Shown piece by piece: positions 26,999-37,230 of a DNA stretch of 55,613 nt. Within the stretch, counting starts at the first letter, position 1, and every line of letters starts with the position of its first letter. Made by a program: the position numbers and the translations under genes. Source of the DNA: JAGKXB01 sp964498835 (GTDB lineage Bacteria; Pseudomonadota; Gammaproteobacteria; Burkholderiales; Burkholderiaceae_D); NCBI GenBank assembly GCA_964498835.1, contig CAZCIX010000010.1, positions 1-55,613 of the forward strand, read 5' to 3'. The notes under the pieces were generated by a model, which was given only the letters and a program-made list of their open reading frames with translations, made no database searches and was not told where the DNA came from.

Positions 26999-27504
26999 AA
27001 AAGAAATTATCCATTGCATGGTACGTTGCAATATTTGCCATATTAAGTACAGTGGCCTTCACGGCTTATGTATTTTTGTCCAAGAAAAACATGGCACCGG
27101 ACGTCACTTTTACTGATTTGAATGGCAAGCAACATTCTTTAAAAGCTCTACGCGGTAAAGTGGTCATGGTGAATTTTTGGGCGACTTCATGTGGTACTTG
27201 TATTCATGAAATGCCGAAAATGGTTGAGCTTTACCAAAAATATCAAGGGCGTGGTTTGGAGTTTGTCGCCGTTGCCATGTCCTATGATCCAGCGAATTAT
27301 GTTGTCAATTATGTGGAAACCAGAAAGTTGCCATTTAACGTGGTGTTTGATGGCAAAGGGCAGCTGGCACAATCGTTTGGTGATGTGAAATTAACACCGA
27401 CCACCTTTGTGATTGATAAGGATGGAGTTGTGCTTAAACGCTATGTTGGTCAGATAGATTTTCCAGTGCTGCAAAGTTTGTTGGAAAAATCGCTGGCGGC
27501 CTAA
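26995..27504 (+). CDS. TlpA/ResA-like membrane-anchored thioredoxin
   Basis: A 169-residue protein with one N-terminal membrane segment (about 8-28) and a periplasmic thioredoxin fold. The active site is SCGTC (Cys66, Cys69) in MVNFWATSCGTC, and the cis-Pro is in LTPTTFVIDKDG. Such proteins reduce disulfides in the periplasm, often for cytochrome c maturation. The ATGA overlap (4 bp) with dolP shows coupling. Closest description is TlpA-like; the partner is not known. Confidence 0.88.
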   Translation: MKKKLSIAWYVAIFAILSTVAFTAYVFLSKKNMAPDVTFTDLNGKQHSLKALRGKVVMVNFWATSCGTCIHEMPKMVELYQKYQGRGLEFVAVAMSYDPANYVVNYVETRKLPFNVVFDGKGQLAQSFGDVKLTPTTFVIDKDGVVLKRYVGQIDFPVLQSLLEKSLAA

Positions 27505-27604
27505 AAATAGAACTATTCACTATATCTGGTTTCCCGTCGTTTCCGCTTAAAACAGCGAGAGCGACAGGGTATAGTTAGCCATCATGGGTTGAAATTTACA
27601 TCAT

Positions 27605-28537
27605 TCAAGCAGGAAAAACGCCGGTAGATAAGTAGCGATCCCCACGGTCACAAACAATGAAAACGATGGTGGCGTTTTCAACATTTTCCGCAAGACGTAG
27701 CGCTACTTCACACGCTCCTGCTGCGGAGATTCCGCAAAAAATCCCTTCTTCCATAGCCAACCGGCGTGCCATGTGTTCTGATGTGGCTTGGTTGACGTAT
27801 TCTAGTTGGGTGATTTGAGAAGGACGATATATCTTCGGTAAATAGGCTTCTGGCCATTTGCGTATGCCGGGAATTTGCGAACCTTCTTCTGGTTGTACGC
27901 CGATGATTTGAACGTCAGGATTTTTTTCTTTTAGATAACGTGATACGCCCATAATCGTACCAGTTGTGCCCATAGCACTGACAAAGTGAGTGATACGCCC
28001 TTGGGTATCGCGCCATATTTCTGGTCCTGTTGCTTCGTAGTGCGCGCGCGGATTATCTAAATTAGCGAATTGATCAAGGATAATGCCACGACCTTCTTTT
28101 TCCATTTGTTGCGCCAAGTCACGTGCGTATTCCATACCACCAGTTTTCGGTGTCAGCATGATTTTTGCACCGTAGGCTGCCATACTTTGACGTCGCTCCA
28201 TACTGAGATTTTCAGGCATTAGTAAAATTAATCGATAGCCCCGAATTGCAGCAGCCATCGCAAGTGCGATACCAGTATTTCCACTCGTTGCTTCAATCAA
28301 GGTGTCCCCAGGTTTGATGTCGCCACGTTCTTCAGCATATTTAATCATCGACATCGCAGCGCGATCTTTGACTGAACCAGCGGGATTATTTCCTTCCAGT
28401 TTGGCAAGAATAATATTGTTGCGTTTGATAATTTGTTCTCTAGGTAAGCGTTGCAGCCGTACCAAAGGGGTATTGCCTATCGTGTCTTGTATAGTTTGAT
28501 AATTCGAATTCGGCGTCGTAATAGGCATGACAGTCAT
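27605..28537 (-). CDS. cysM: Cysteine synthase B (O-acetylserine sulfhydrylase)
   Basis: PLP enzyme making cysteine from O-acetylserine and sulfide or thiosulfate. From ATG 28537 it has 310 residues; PLP-binding Lys57 is in NNPAGSVKDR, and the phosphate-binding TSGNTGIAL lies near 84-92. The shorter, about 300-residue build and the KLEGNNPAGSVKDR form point to CysM rather than CysK. The frame is open upstream to 28654 with 39 hydrophobic residues unlike the family; GGAA 5 bp before ATG 28537 supports that start, with ATG 28528 as alternative. Confidence 0.93.
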   Translation of the reverse strand: MTVMPITTPNSNYQTIQDTIGNTPLVRLQRLPREQIIKRNNIILAKLEGNNPAGSVKDRAAMSMIKYAEERGDIKPGDTLIEATSGNTGIALAMAAAIRGYRLILLMPENLSMERRQSMAAYGAKIMLTPKTGGMEYARDLAQQMEKEGRGIILDQFANLDNPRAHYEATGPEIWRDTQGRITHFVSAMGTTGTIMGVSRYLKEKNPDVQIIGVQPEEGSQIPGIRKWPEAYLPKIYRPSQITQLEYVNQATSEHMARRLAMEEGIFCGISAAGACEVALRLAENVENATIVFIVCDRGDRYLSTGVFPA

Positions 28538-28690
28538 ACTGTTCCATGTAGTGTTGTAATGAAATAATATTTTAATCGGGATAATCGGTATATCGTAAGT
28601 AACGTATACAATATATGGGCTCAAATTTTCTCTAATTTTTAAACTCCCCGTCATTTTTTCTTATTGACATTTTTGATCTGGGTCAAGTAA

Positions 28691-29461
28691 ATGAAATCAT
28701 ATAGCCACAATTTTGGAATCGATAATCATCGAGCTTATCAGGTAAGTTCTCGTGAAGAGATAGTGATGCTGCTGCGTGCCTTGGTAGAAAAAAATCAGTT
28801 GGTGAAAATGGTGATTGACGATGAGGAGGAGGTGTTTGTCACTTCAATTTTAAAAGTTGATACTGAAAATGATGCATTGATCGTTGATTCTTTAATGGAT
28901 GAAGAAATTAATCAACGTATTGCTGCAGCCAAAATACTGGCTTTTGAAACAACATTGGATAAAATTAAGATCATATTCTCTGCACAGAATTCAATAGCCT
29001 GCATCCAAGATGGTCGTCCTGCTTTGCAGATTGGTTTTCCTACTAATTTTGTTCGTTTACAGCGGCGTGAATTTTATCGTGCACCAGTTGTTGAGCCAGT
29101 GTTTTGTCTAGTTCCCTTGCCTGAAGATATTGGTGTGGGTGCTTATCGGTTGCAATTGTCGGACATTAGCAGCAATGGAGTGGCAATGTTTGATGAAAAA
29201 AAGATGTTGGACAATACTGTTGGTCGTGATTATGTTAACTGCCAAATTGATTTGCCAGGCATCGGTTCAATAACGACAACATTGCAAATTAGAAATTCAT
29301 ATGATTTAAATTCATTGAGTGGCAAAACAAAGCGTCGTTTGGGATGTAAGTTCATTAATTTAAACAAATCTATGTTGGCAGATGTGCAACGTTATATGAT
29401 TAGATTGGAAAGAGAAAAAAACGCTAACTCTTTCGCTAGTGGTGTGACGAGCATGACATAA
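28691..29461 (+). CDS. ycgR: YcgR-like flagellar brake protein (PilZ, c-di-GMP effector)
   Basis: A 256-residue protein with an N-terminal YcgR-N domain (about 15-115) and a C-terminal PilZ domain (about 120-245). The c-di-GMP motifs are complete: RREFYR (125-130, the RxxxR element) and DISSNG (158-163). Bound to c-di-GMP, YcgR slows the flagellar motor. No flagellar genes are in the window; a GGDEF-EAL protein that could set c-di-GMP levels is at 51336-53432. Family confident; motility role is by homology. Confidence 0.88.
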   Translation: MKSYSHNFGIDNHRAYQVSSREEIVMLLRALVEKNQLVKMVIDDEEEVFVTSILKVDTENDALIVDSLMDEEINQRIAAAKILAFETTLDKIKIIFSAQNSIACIQDGRPALQIGFPTNFVRLQRREFYRAPVVEPVFCLVPLPEDIGVGAYRLQLSDISSNGVAMFDEKKMLDNTVGRDYVNCQIDLPGIGSITTTLQIRNSYDLNSLSGKTKRRLGCKFINLNKSMLADVQRYMIRLEREKNANSFASGVTSMT

Positions 29462-29663
29462 GATTGTAGTGACCAAGTAATTCCGGATGATCCAATGGAT
29501 TTACGATTTGTGTTGTTAAATTAATATTCAATTGGCTTCGCGCAATACTTTAAAGCATGCGATAACTATTTGTTTAGTAAGAATCTTTCTGGTATGCACA
29601 AAATTAGATAGCATGAGCATGTCGAGTAACATCTCAATCCTGAGACTATTTTGAGAGTAAGGC

Positions 29664-30959
29664 ATGGTGGCAAATAACATTCAATTGTTTCAATCGATCA
29701 CATTAATTCAACTAATAGGTACCGGTTTATTTGCTATTGCTGTATTGCACACTTTTGCCACCGGATTTTTCGAGCGCTTGGCACATAGACAGCCGGCCTA
29801 CGCCCGTTGGTGGCATTTGTTGGCTGAAATTGAGTTGGTGTTTGGTTTTTGGGCCTTGATTTTGTTGTTGGTGATGTATGCTACTAATGGCACACAAATG
29901 GCGATCGATTACCTTGTTGCGCGCAGTTTTATTGAGCCATTATTCATTTTTGCCATCATGGTGATTGCAGCAAGTCGTCCGATTTTGCAAACCGTCATGC
30001 TGCTGGTGCGTTTGATTGCAGCACGCATTCCTTTGCCAGGTAGTACGGGACTGTATTTGGCTGTATTAATACTTGTACCTTTGTTGGGCTCTTTCATCAC
30101 TGAACCTGCTGCGATGACATTGGCAGCGTTGATTTTGGCGCATCAATTTTTTAGTCAAGATATTTCAATGCGCTTGAAATATGCCACGTTGGGCGTGCTA
30201 TTCGTCAATATTTCAATTGGTGGCATGTTGACGCCATTTGCTGCGCCAGCGGTGTTGATTGTGGCAGCAGCATGGCATTGGGATATCACGGCCATGATGT
30301 CTTTGTTTGGATGGAAAGCCGCGATTGCGGTTGTGGTGAATGCGGTGGGTGTGAGTTTGCTATTTCGTAAAGAGTTGGCACGATTGTCAACGTCATTCGA
30401 ACTTGAAAAAGAGGGTGGGTTGATCACACCTTGGTGGTTGGTTGTATTGCATTTGATATTGTTGGCTGGTGTGGTTGTCTTTGCCCATCAGCCGATGATT
30501 TTTATGGGCTTGTTTGCCCTTTTTCTTGGTTTGGCCCGTGCTTATCCGCAATATCAAGATCATTTAATCGTGCGACAAGGTTTGTTGGTGGCGCTCTTTT
30601 TGGCTGGATTGGTAGTGTTGGGTGGGCAACAGGAATGGTGGTTGCGCCCTTTTTTGATGAATATGCCAAGCGATCATCACGTGTTTTTTGGTACCGCAAT
30701 TTTGACGGCTTTTGCTGATAATGCAGCTTTGACCTATTTGGGTTCGTTGGTCAGCGGACTTTCTGATAATTTTAAATATGCGTTGGTGGCTGGAGCAGTG
30801 ACAGGCGGTGGTTTAAGTATTATCGCCAATGCTCCTAATCCGGCAGGGGCGGCTATTCTACGAGGGTATTTTGAGGATGGTATGATTCGTCCTGTACGTT
30901 TATTATTGGCCGCTTTCTTGCCCACCGTGGTTGCGGCGTTGGCATTTCGATTTTTATAG
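29664..30959 (+). CDS. Putative Na+/H+ antiporter (PF07399-like)
   Basis: A 431-residue polytopic membrane protein with about eleven or twelve hydrophobic helices. Conserved acidic/glycine patches, GSFITEPAAMTLAA (about 138-151) and TAFADNAALTYLGSLVSGLS (about 352-371), resemble the two half-signatures of the NhaD/ArsB (IT superfamily) group, and the overall look is that of the putative Na+/H+ antiporter family PF07399. Ion specificity is unproven. GAGAG and AAGG precede ATG 29664; a small hairpin overlaps this region. Confidence 0.75.
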   Translation: MVANNIQLFQSITLIQLIGTGLFAIAVLHTFATGFFERLAHRQPAYARWWHLLAEIELVFGFWALILLLVMYATNGTQMAIDYLVARSFIEPLFIFAIMVIAASRPILQTVMLLVRLIAARIPLPGSTGLYLAVLILVPLLGSFITEPAAMTLAALILAHQFFSQDISMRLKYATLGVLFVNISIGGMLTPFAAPAVLIVAAAWHWDITAMMSLFGWKAAIAVVVNAVGVSLLFRKELARLSTSFELEKEGGLITPWWLVVLHLILLAGVVVFAHQPMIFMGLFALFLGLARAYPQYQDHLIVRQGLLVALFLAGLVVLGGQQEWWLRPFLMNMPSDHHVFFGTAILTAFADNAALTYLGSLVSGLSDNFKYALVAGAVTGGGLSIIANAPNPAGAAILRGYFEDGMIRPVRLLLAAFLPTVVAALAFRFL

Positions 30960-30998
30960 GCATTGGGTTTGTACGTTTAAATTAAGTTTGAATTAATT

Positions 30999-31028
30999 TT
31001 TACATGCTTTGGTGAAATCCAGTAGAAT
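30999..31028 (+). promoter_or_regulatory. Sigma-70 promoter for tRNA-Leu / tig
   Basis: TTTACA (30999-31004), 18-bp spacer, TAGAAT (31023-31028), about 130 bp upstream of the tRNA-Leu gene. Trigger factor starts 31 bp after the tRNA with no terminator, so a tRNA-tig transcript is likely. The stretch between promoter and tRNA holds nothing else I recognise. Confidence 0.6.
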
Positions 31029-31157
31029 GCCGCTTCATTTTATTTTTTTGATTTCTTCTTCATTAAATTTCAAAAAAGAGTAGGTAAGCGGAGTGCTTAT
31101 ATTCTGATTATGTTGACGATGTTTGCCCCTGTTTCAATCTCTTTTTATTCAAGTCCC

Positions 31158-31244
31158 GCGAGGATGGCGAAATTGGTAGACGCACCAGGTTTAGGTCCTG
31201 ACGCCAGTAATGGTGTGGGGGTTCGAGTCCCCCTCCTCGCACCA
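31158..31244 (+). tRNA. tRNA-Leu (anticodon UAG)
   Basis: An 87-nt class II tRNA. Acceptor arm GCGAGGA (31158-31164) pairs with TCCTCGC (31234-31240), followed by encoded ACCA. The anticodon loop TTTAGGT has TAG at 31192-31194, reading CUN leucine codons. Long variable arm and TTCGAGT T-loop are present. One mismatch closes the anticodon stem. Confidence 0.97.
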
Positions 31245-31274
31245 CAAATTTTCTCTTTTTTTGGATGATTTTCC

Positions 31275-32633
31275 ATGACAATCGCAGTCGAAACTTTAGG
31301 CAAAATTGAACGTCGTCTTACTATTTCCATTTCTTTGGCAGAGGTAAGAGAAGAGGTTGAAAAGCGTCTTAAAATACGCGCCCGCACAGTGAAAGCACCT
31401 GGCTTCCGTCAAGGTAAAGTGCCCATGAAAATGGTGGCTGCACAATTCGGATATCAAGTGGAAACTGAAGTATTAAATGACAAAGTGGGTCGTGCATTTA
31501 ATGATGCTGTGGCCGCTAACAATTTGCGCGTTGCTGGCTACCCAAAAATTGATGCTAAAAATGCCGAAAATGGCAGTGGTAATGAAGTAACTGGTGTGTT
31601 GTTATTTGACGCAACCTTCGAAATTTATCCTGATGTAACAGTCGGTGATTTATCTGCTGTTGATATTTCTCAGGTAAAAGTAAATGTTTCTGATGCGGAA
31701 ATTGATAAGACTATTGATGTTTTGCGTAAACAACGCGTGCATTATCACGCTAAGGGCGAGCAAAGTGCGCATGGTGATGGTGGTGAGCCACTGGCACAAA
31801 AAGGTGATCGTGTCACACTCGATTTTGTTGGCAAAATAGATGGTCAAGAATTTCAAGGTGGTAAAGCTGATAACTATGTGTTTGTGTTAGGCGAGGGCAC
31901 AATGTTGCCAGAGTTTGAAGCGGCAGCATTAGGTTTAAAAGTTGGTGATATTAAAACTTTTCCATTGCCATTCCCTGCTGATTATCACGGTAAAGAGGTG
32001 GCTGGTAAGACGGCCGAGTTCACCATTACATTGAAAAAGATTGAGTGGGCGCATTTGCCAGAAGTCGATAGTGAATTTGCAAAGACATTGGGTGTGCCTG
32101 ATGGTGATGTGCAAAAAATGCGCGAAGGAATCAAAGAAAATCTGGAGCGCGAAGTGGAGCGTCGTGTCAAAGCAAAAAATAAAGATGCTGTGATGGATGC
32201 ATTGATTCAGGTTTCTGATCTGGAAGTGCCAAAGGCATTGGTTAATCAAGATGTGCGACGTTTGTCAGATATGACGCGGAATGATATGTTGCAACGCGGA
32301 ATGAAGGTCAAAGATGTTCCGTTGCCAGAAGAGTTGTTTGTTCCGCAAGCAGAACGTCGTGTGCGCTTAGGCTTGATTTTGGCTGAAGTGGTGAAGGTAA
32401 ATGCTTTGCAAGCAAAACCAGAACAAGTAAAGGCGCAAGTAGAAGAGTTTGCGCAAAGCTATGAGAATCCAGCCGAAGTAGTGAAATACTATTACGCTGA
32501 TCGTAACCGTTTAGCCGAAGTGGAAGCACTTGTTTTAGAAGATAACGTCGTTAACTATGTGTTGGGCCAAGCAAAGGCACAAGAAAAGCACATGGCTTTT
32601 GATGAGTTGATGGAAAACAGGGCTGCAGCGTAA
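31275..32633 (+). CDS. tig: Trigger factor
   Basis: Ribosome-bound folding chaperone and prolyl isomerase. Of 452 residues, the N-terminal ribosome-binding domain has the GFRxGKxP signature (GFRQGKVP, about 43-50). The FKBP domain runs about 170-255 (GDRVTLDFVGKIDGQEFQGG), and the helical chaperone domain follows. Its place before clpP-clpX-lon is the usual proteobacterial order. ATG 31275 lacks a strong ribosome site. Confidence 0.97.
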   Translation: MTIAVETLGKIERRLTISISLAEVREEVEKRLKIRARTVKAPGFRQGKVPMKMVAAQFGYQVETEVLNDKVGRAFNDAVAANNLRVAGYPKIDAKNAENGSGNEVTGVLLFDATFEIYPDVTVGDLSAVDISQVKVNVSDAEIDKTIDVLRKQRVHYHAKGEQSAHGDGGEPLAQKGDRVTLDFVGKIDGQEFQGGKADNYVFVLGEGTMLPEFEAAALGLKVGDIKTFPLPFPADYHGKEVAGKTAEFTITLKKIEWAHLPEVDSEFAKTLGVPDGDVQKMREGIKENLEREVERRVKAKNKDAVMDALIQVSDLEVPKALVNQDVRRLSDMTRNDMLQRGMKVKDVPLPEELFVPQAERRVRLGLILAEVVKVNALQAKPEQVKAQVEEFAQSYENPAEVVKYYYADRNRLAEVEALVLEDNVVNYVLGQAKAQEKHMAFDELMENRAAA

Positions 32634-32699
32634 ATTTTTGATGGTCTGATAGCGTATACAGTGGTGTATTCGTTTTAATTCTTCTTCGTTAAAAAATAC

Positions 32700-33326
32700 A
32701 TGAAAAACGTGATGGAAAATTCTGCATTAGACGCACAAATGCTCGGTTTGGTGCCAATGGTAGTTGAGCAAAGTGGTCGTGGTGAACGTGCTTACGATAT
32801 TTACTCGCGTTTATTGAAAGAACGGGTGATTTTTCTGGTTGGTCCAGTCAATGAGCAGATGGCGAATTTGATTGTGGCCCAGATGCTTTTTTTAGAGAGT
32901 GAAAACCCAGAAAAGGATATTTCGTTGTATATCAACTCACCCGGTGGCTCAGTTTATGCTGGTATGGCGATTTATGACACCATGCAGTTTATTAAGCCTG
33001 ATGTGTCAACTCTATGCACCGGTATGGCAGCGTCTATGGGTGCATTTTTGTTGGCTGCTGGCGCCAAAGATAAGCGTTTTTCATTGCCTAATTCACGCAT
33101 CATGATTCACCAGCCATCTGGTGGTTCGCAAGGGCAAGCGTCTGATATTGAGATTCAAGCGCGTGAAATCCTGTATTTGCGAGAACGCTTAAATTCTATT
33201 TTGGCAAATCATACTGGTCAAACACCAGAACAAATTGCGAAAGATACAGATCGCGATAACTTTATGTCTGCTGATGAGGCTGCTACATATGGTTTGATTG
33301 ATAAGGTGTTAACTCATCGTTCTTAA
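32700..33326 (+). CDS. clpP: ATP-dependent Clp protease proteolytic subunit
   Basis: Serine peptidase forming the tetradecameric barrel served by ClpX. In 208 residues the catalytic triad is Ser112 (GMAASMG), His137 (MIHQPSG) and Asp186 (DTDRDNF). SPGGS (80-84) forms the oxyanion strand. ATG 32700 or the Met five residues on could start it; an N-terminal propeptide of about 15 residues is expected. Upstream of clpX by 75 bp. Confidence 0.97.
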   Translation: MKNVMENSALDAQMLGLVPMVVEQSGRGERAYDIYSRLLKERVIFLVGPVNEQMANLIVAQMLFLESENPEKDISLYINSPGGSVYAGMAIYDTMQFIKPDVSTLCTGMAASMGAFLLAAGAKDKRFSLPNSRIMIHQPSGGSQGQASDIEIQAREILYLRERLNSILANHTGQTPEQIAKDTDRDNFMSADEAATYGLIDKVLTHRS

Positions 33327-33401
33327 AACTCATCGTTTTAAATATTAAAAACGATATGGTTATTGCTAAAAACTGCTACAAATTGCCATAAATTTAGTCC
33401 C

Positions 33402-34682
33402 ATGTCAGACAAAAAAACTCCTAGTGCTGAAAAGTTGCTTTACTGTTCATTTTGTGGAAAAAGCCAACATGAAGTGAAAAAGCTGATTGCCGGTCCATCC
33501 GTTTTTATCTGCGATGAATGTATTGATTTATGTAATGACATCATTCGTGATGAAGTATTGAATGTCACATCAGCAATCGGAACAGAGTCTGGATCAAAAT
33601 CTGACTTGCCTACTCCGCAAGAAATTACCGAATCTCTTGATCAATATGTCATCGGCCAAAGTACGGCAAAAAGGATTCTTGCTGTGGCTGTGTATAACCA
33701 TTACAAACGGTTGAAACATCTAGGTAAAAAAGATGGCATTGAGTTGGCAAAAAGTAATATTTTGCTGGTTGGTCCAACTGGCTCGGGTAAAACTTTATTG
33801 GCGCAAACATTGGCGCGCATGTTGAATGTGCCGTTTGTGATTGCTGATGCGACTACTTTGACTGAAGCGGGTTATGTCGGTGAAGATGTAGAAAATATCA
33901 TTCAGAAATTGCTGCAAAGCTGTAATTACGAAGTAGAAAAAGCGCAAAGAGGGATTGTGTATATCGATGAAATCGACAAGATTTCACGTAAATCTGACAA
34001 TCCATCTATTACCCGAGATGTGTCAGGTGAAGGTGTGCAGCAGGCTTTGTTGAAATTAATTGAAGGTACGATGGCATCTGTTCCACCACAAGGTGGACGC
34101 AAACACCCCAATCAGGATTTCGTCCAAATTGATACTACTAATATCATGTTTATTTGTGGTGGTGCGTTTGATGGCTTGGTGAAAATTATTTCCAATCGCT
34201 CTGAAAAAAGTGGCATAGGTTTTTCTGCAAGCGTCAAAAGCCAATCGGATGAAGTTGCTAGTGATTTGTTATTAGATGTAGAGCCAGAAGATTTGATCAA
34301 ATTTGGTTTGATTCCAGAGTTAGTAGGTCGTTTGCCTGTAGTGGCAACATTAAACGAACTTTCAGAAGATGCGTTAATACAAATTCTGGTGGAACCTAAG
34401 AATGCCTTGATTAAGCAATATTCCAAGTTATTAGAAATGGAAGGCGTTGAGCTTGAAATCAGGCCGGCCGCCTTGCATGCAATTGCCAAAAAAGCCTTGG
34501 TGCGTAAAACAGGGGCGCGTGGTTTGCGTTCTATTTTGGAGCAAGCATTATTGGATGTTATGTATGACTTGCCAAGTCAACAAAACGTTTCCAAGGTTGT
34601 GATTGATGAGAGCACCATTACTAATCATGCCAAACCCTTGTTGATTTATCACGAACAGGCTAAGGTGTCTGGAGAGAATTAA
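33402..34682 (+). CDS. clpX: ATP-dependent Clp protease ATP-binding subunit ClpX
   Basis: AAA+ unfoldase that feeds ClpP. From ATG 33402 it has 426 residues: a four-cysteine zinc domain (CSFCGKSQ and FICDECIDLC), Walker A GPTGSGKTLLAQTLA, Walker B IVYIDEIDKI, sensor and pore loops (GYVGED). The frame extends upstream to 33363, but those 13 residues are not family-like. Followed by lon, so three protease components lie together. Confidence 0.97.
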   Translation: MSDKKTPSAEKLLYCSFCGKSQHEVKKLIAGPSVFICDECIDLCNDIIRDEVLNVTSAIGTESGSKSDLPTPQEITESLDQYVIGQSTAKRILAVAVYNHYKRLKHLGKKDGIELAKSNILLVGPTGSGKTLLAQTLARMLNVPFVIADATTLTEAGYVGEDVENIIQKLLQSCNYEVEKAQRGIVYIDEIDKISRKSDNPSITRDVSGEGVQQALLKLIEGTMASVPPQGGRKHPNQDFVQIDTTNIMFICGGAFDGLVKIISNRSEKSGIGFSASVKSQSDEVASDLLLDVEPEDLIKFGLIPELVGRLPVVATLNELSEDALIQILVEPKNALIKQYSKLLEMEGVELEIRPAALHAIAKKALVRKTGARGLRSILEQALLDVMYDLPSQQNVSKVVIDESTITNHAKPLLIYHEQAKVSGEN

Positions 34683-34769
34683 TAACTTGAATTGATTTTT
34701 TCTTACGTCTGCTCTTGTATTTTAGCTGTCAGCGCCAACATGATGGATAGGTTTTTATAAAGGTACGCC

Positions 34770-37193
34770 ATGACAACTTCCATATCAACTGAACATAGTC
34801 AATTACCATTATTACCATTGCGGGATGTCGTCGTTTTCCCTCATATGGTGATTCCACTTTTTGTTGGTCGCCCTAAATCGATCAAAGCACTTGAAGTAGC
34901 CATGGAGCAGGGAAAAAGCATCATGTTGGCAGCGCAAAAAGCTGCTGCCAAAGATGAGCCATCCGCCAGTGATATTTATGAAATTGGTTGCGTTGCGCAT
35001 ATCTTGCAAATGCTCAAATTACCGGATGGTACAGTCAAAGTATTAGTTGAAGGCGCTTACCGTGCACGTATTCATCAAATTACTGAATTTGATACGCATT
35101 TCATAGCAAATTTGAGTGCTGTTGAATCTGAAGTGGGGAATGCTGCTGAGATCGAAGCATTGCGTCGTGCCACCGTTCAGCAATTCGATCAGTACGTCAA
35201 ATTAAACAAAAAAATTCCACCTGAAATTTTAACTTCGTTGGCAAGCGTTGAGGATTCTGGCCGTTTGGCGGATACGATTGCTGCGCATTTGCCATTGAAG
35301 TTGGAGCAAAAACAAGTAGTGTTGGAAATATTCAGTATTTCCAAACGCTTGGAGCATTTGCTTAGTCAGCTAGAAGGTGAACTGGATATTTTGCAAGTAG
35401 AAAAACGCATTCGTGGTCGCGTTAAGCGGCAGATGGAAAAATCGCAGCGTGAGTATTACTTGAACGAGCAAGTCAAAGCGATTCAAAAAGAGTTAGGCGA
35501 AGGCGAAGATGGTGCCGATCTGGATGAGCTTGAGAAAAAAATCGCTAGCGCGAAAATGCCTAAGGAAGCACAGGATAAAGCACAAAGTGAGTTGAAAAAA
35601 CTCAAGTTGATGTCACCCATGTCTGCGGAAGCGACTGTGGTGCGAAACTATATTGATACTTTGGTTAATCTTCCATGGAAGAAAAAATCTAAAGTTAATA
35701 ATGATTTAAAGAATGCTGAAAAAGTACTGGAAGATGATCATTATGGTCTCGACAAAGTAAAAGAACGCATACTTGAATATCTTGCTGTGCAGCAACGGGT
35801 AGACAAGCTGAAAGCACCAATTCTTTGTTTTGTTGGCCCTCCAGGAGTGGGTAAAACCTCGCTCGGTCAATCGATTGCGCGTGCGACCAATCGCAAGTTT
35901 GTGCGCATGGCGTTGGGGGGCGTGCGAGATGAAGCGGAAATTCGTGGTCATCGTCGTACTTATATCGGTTCTATGCCAGGGAAAATCTTGCAAAGCCTGA
36001 CTAAAGTAGGTGTACGCAATCCGTTGTTCTTGTTGGATGAGGTCGATAAAATGGGGGCCGATTTTCGTGGTGATCCATCGTCAGCTTTGTTGGAAGTATT
36101 AGATCCAGAGCAAAATCATACTTTTGCTGATCACTACATCGAAGTGGATTTTGATTTGTCTGATGTCATGTTTGTGGCAACTTCAAATTCGTACAATATT
36201 GCGCCCGCTTTGTTGGATCGAATGGAGGTGATTCGTTTGTCGGGTTATACCGAAGATGAAAAAACTAATATTGCCCAACGTTATTTGTTACCAAAGCAAA
36301 TCAAAACAAATGGCCTAAAAGAAGAAGAAATCAGTGTTTCGGAAGCGGCCATACGCGACATCATTCGTTACTACACTAGGGAAGCAGGCGTACGCTCGTT
36401 GGAACGTGAAATTTCCAAAATTTGCCGCAAAGTTGTGAAGATGCTCTTGCTTAAGAAGCAGGATAAAAAAGTTGCCGTTAATCCCAAAAATATTGATAAG
36501 TTTTTAGGCGTACGTCGTTTTGATTACGGCGTTGCGGAAAAAGACAATCAGGTCGGCCAGGTCGTTGGTTTGGCGTGGACTGAAGTGGGTGGCGATTTGC
36601 TGACTATTGAGGCCGTCAATATGCCGGGTAAAGGTGGCGTTATACGTACTGGTACTTTGGGCGATGTGATGAAAGAATCGATTGAAGCGGCTCGTACAGT
36701 AGTGCGTAGTCGTGCCAGCAGATTGGGTATTGCGGCTGATCTTTTTGAGAAAAGCGATATTCATATCCATGTACCAGAAGGTGCAACACCTAAAGATGGT
36801 CCATCTGCTGGGATTGCGATGACGACTGCGTTGGTTTCGGTTTTTACCAATATTCCTGTGCGGGCTGATGTTGCGATGACAGGTGAAATCACCTTGCGTG
36901 GCGAAGTGTTGCCTATCGGTGGTTTGAAAGAAAAACTGCTGGCAGCGCATCGTGGTGGCATTAAAACGGTATTGATTCCTGAGCAAAATGTGAAGGATTT
37001 GGCTGAAATTCCTGACAATGTCAAAAATAAACTGGAAATTGTTCCAGTGCGTTGGATAGACAAAGTGTTGGAAATTGCTCTGGAGAGTCAGCCGACACCG
37101 TTGCCACTATCATTGGAGGAGGCAGCTGTAGTGGCTAACACGACAACGGCGAAACAAGAAGGAAAAAAAGATAGTAATGTTGTTAAACATTGA
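34770..37193 (+). CDS. lon: Lon protease
   Basis: ATP-dependent serine protease degrading damaged and regulatory proteins. The 807-residue chain has the LON substrate domain (about 10-205), a coiled coil, the AAA+ module with Walker A GPPGVGKTSLGQSIA (about 355-369), and the proteolytic domain with the Ser-Lys dyad: Ser in PKDGPSAGIAM (near 680) and Lys in GGLKEKLLAAHRGG (near 725). AAAGG upstream of ATG 34770 is a good ribosome site. No consensus heat-shock promoter is visible in the 87-bp gap. Confidence 0.98.
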   Translation: MTTSISTEHSQLPLLPLRDVVVFPHMVIPLFVGRPKSIKALEVAMEQGKSIMLAAQKAAAKDEPSASDIYEIGCVAHILQMLKLPDGTVKVLVEGAYRARIHQITEFDTHFIANLSAVESEVGNAAEIEALRRATVQQFDQYVKLNKKIPPEILTSLASVEDSGRLADTIAAHLPLKLEQKQVVLEIFSISKRLEHLLSQLEGELDILQVEKRIRGRVKRQMEKSQREYYLNEQVKAIQKELGEGEDGADLDELEKKIASAKMPKEAQDKAQSELKKLKLMSPMSAEATVVRNYIDTLVNLPWKKKSKVNNDLKNAEKVLEDDHYGLDKVKERILEYLAVQQRVDKLKAPILCFVGPPGVGKTSLGQSIARATNRKFVRMALGGVRDEAEIRGHRRTYIGSMPGKILQSLTKVGVRNPLFLLDEVDKMGADFRGDPSSALLEVLDPEQNHTFADHYIEVDFDLSDVMFVATSNSYNIAPALLDRMEVIRLSGYTEDEKTNIAQRYLLPKQIKTNGLKEEEISVSEAAIRDIIRYYTREAGVRSLEREISKICRKVVKMLLLKKQDKKVAVNPKNIDKFLGVRRFDYGVAEKDNQVGQVVGLAWTEVGGDLLTIEAVNMPGKGGVIRTGTLGDVMKESIEAARTVVRSRASRLGIAADLFEKSDIHIHVPEGATPKDGPSAGIAMTTALVSVFTNIPVRADVAMTGEITLRGEVLPIGGLKEKLLAAHRGGIKTVLIPEQNVKDLAEIPDNVKNKLEIVPVRWIDKVLEIALESQPTPLPLSLEEAAVVANTTTAKQEGKKDSNVVKH

Positions 37194-37230
37194 TAGCTTC
37201 AGAAATTAGCCTTAAAAGTAACCTTGTAAG

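Noticed and set aside
34683..34769. CTTGAA before lon as a heat-shock (sigma-32) promoter.
   Set aside because: No CCCCAT-like -10 at the right distance.
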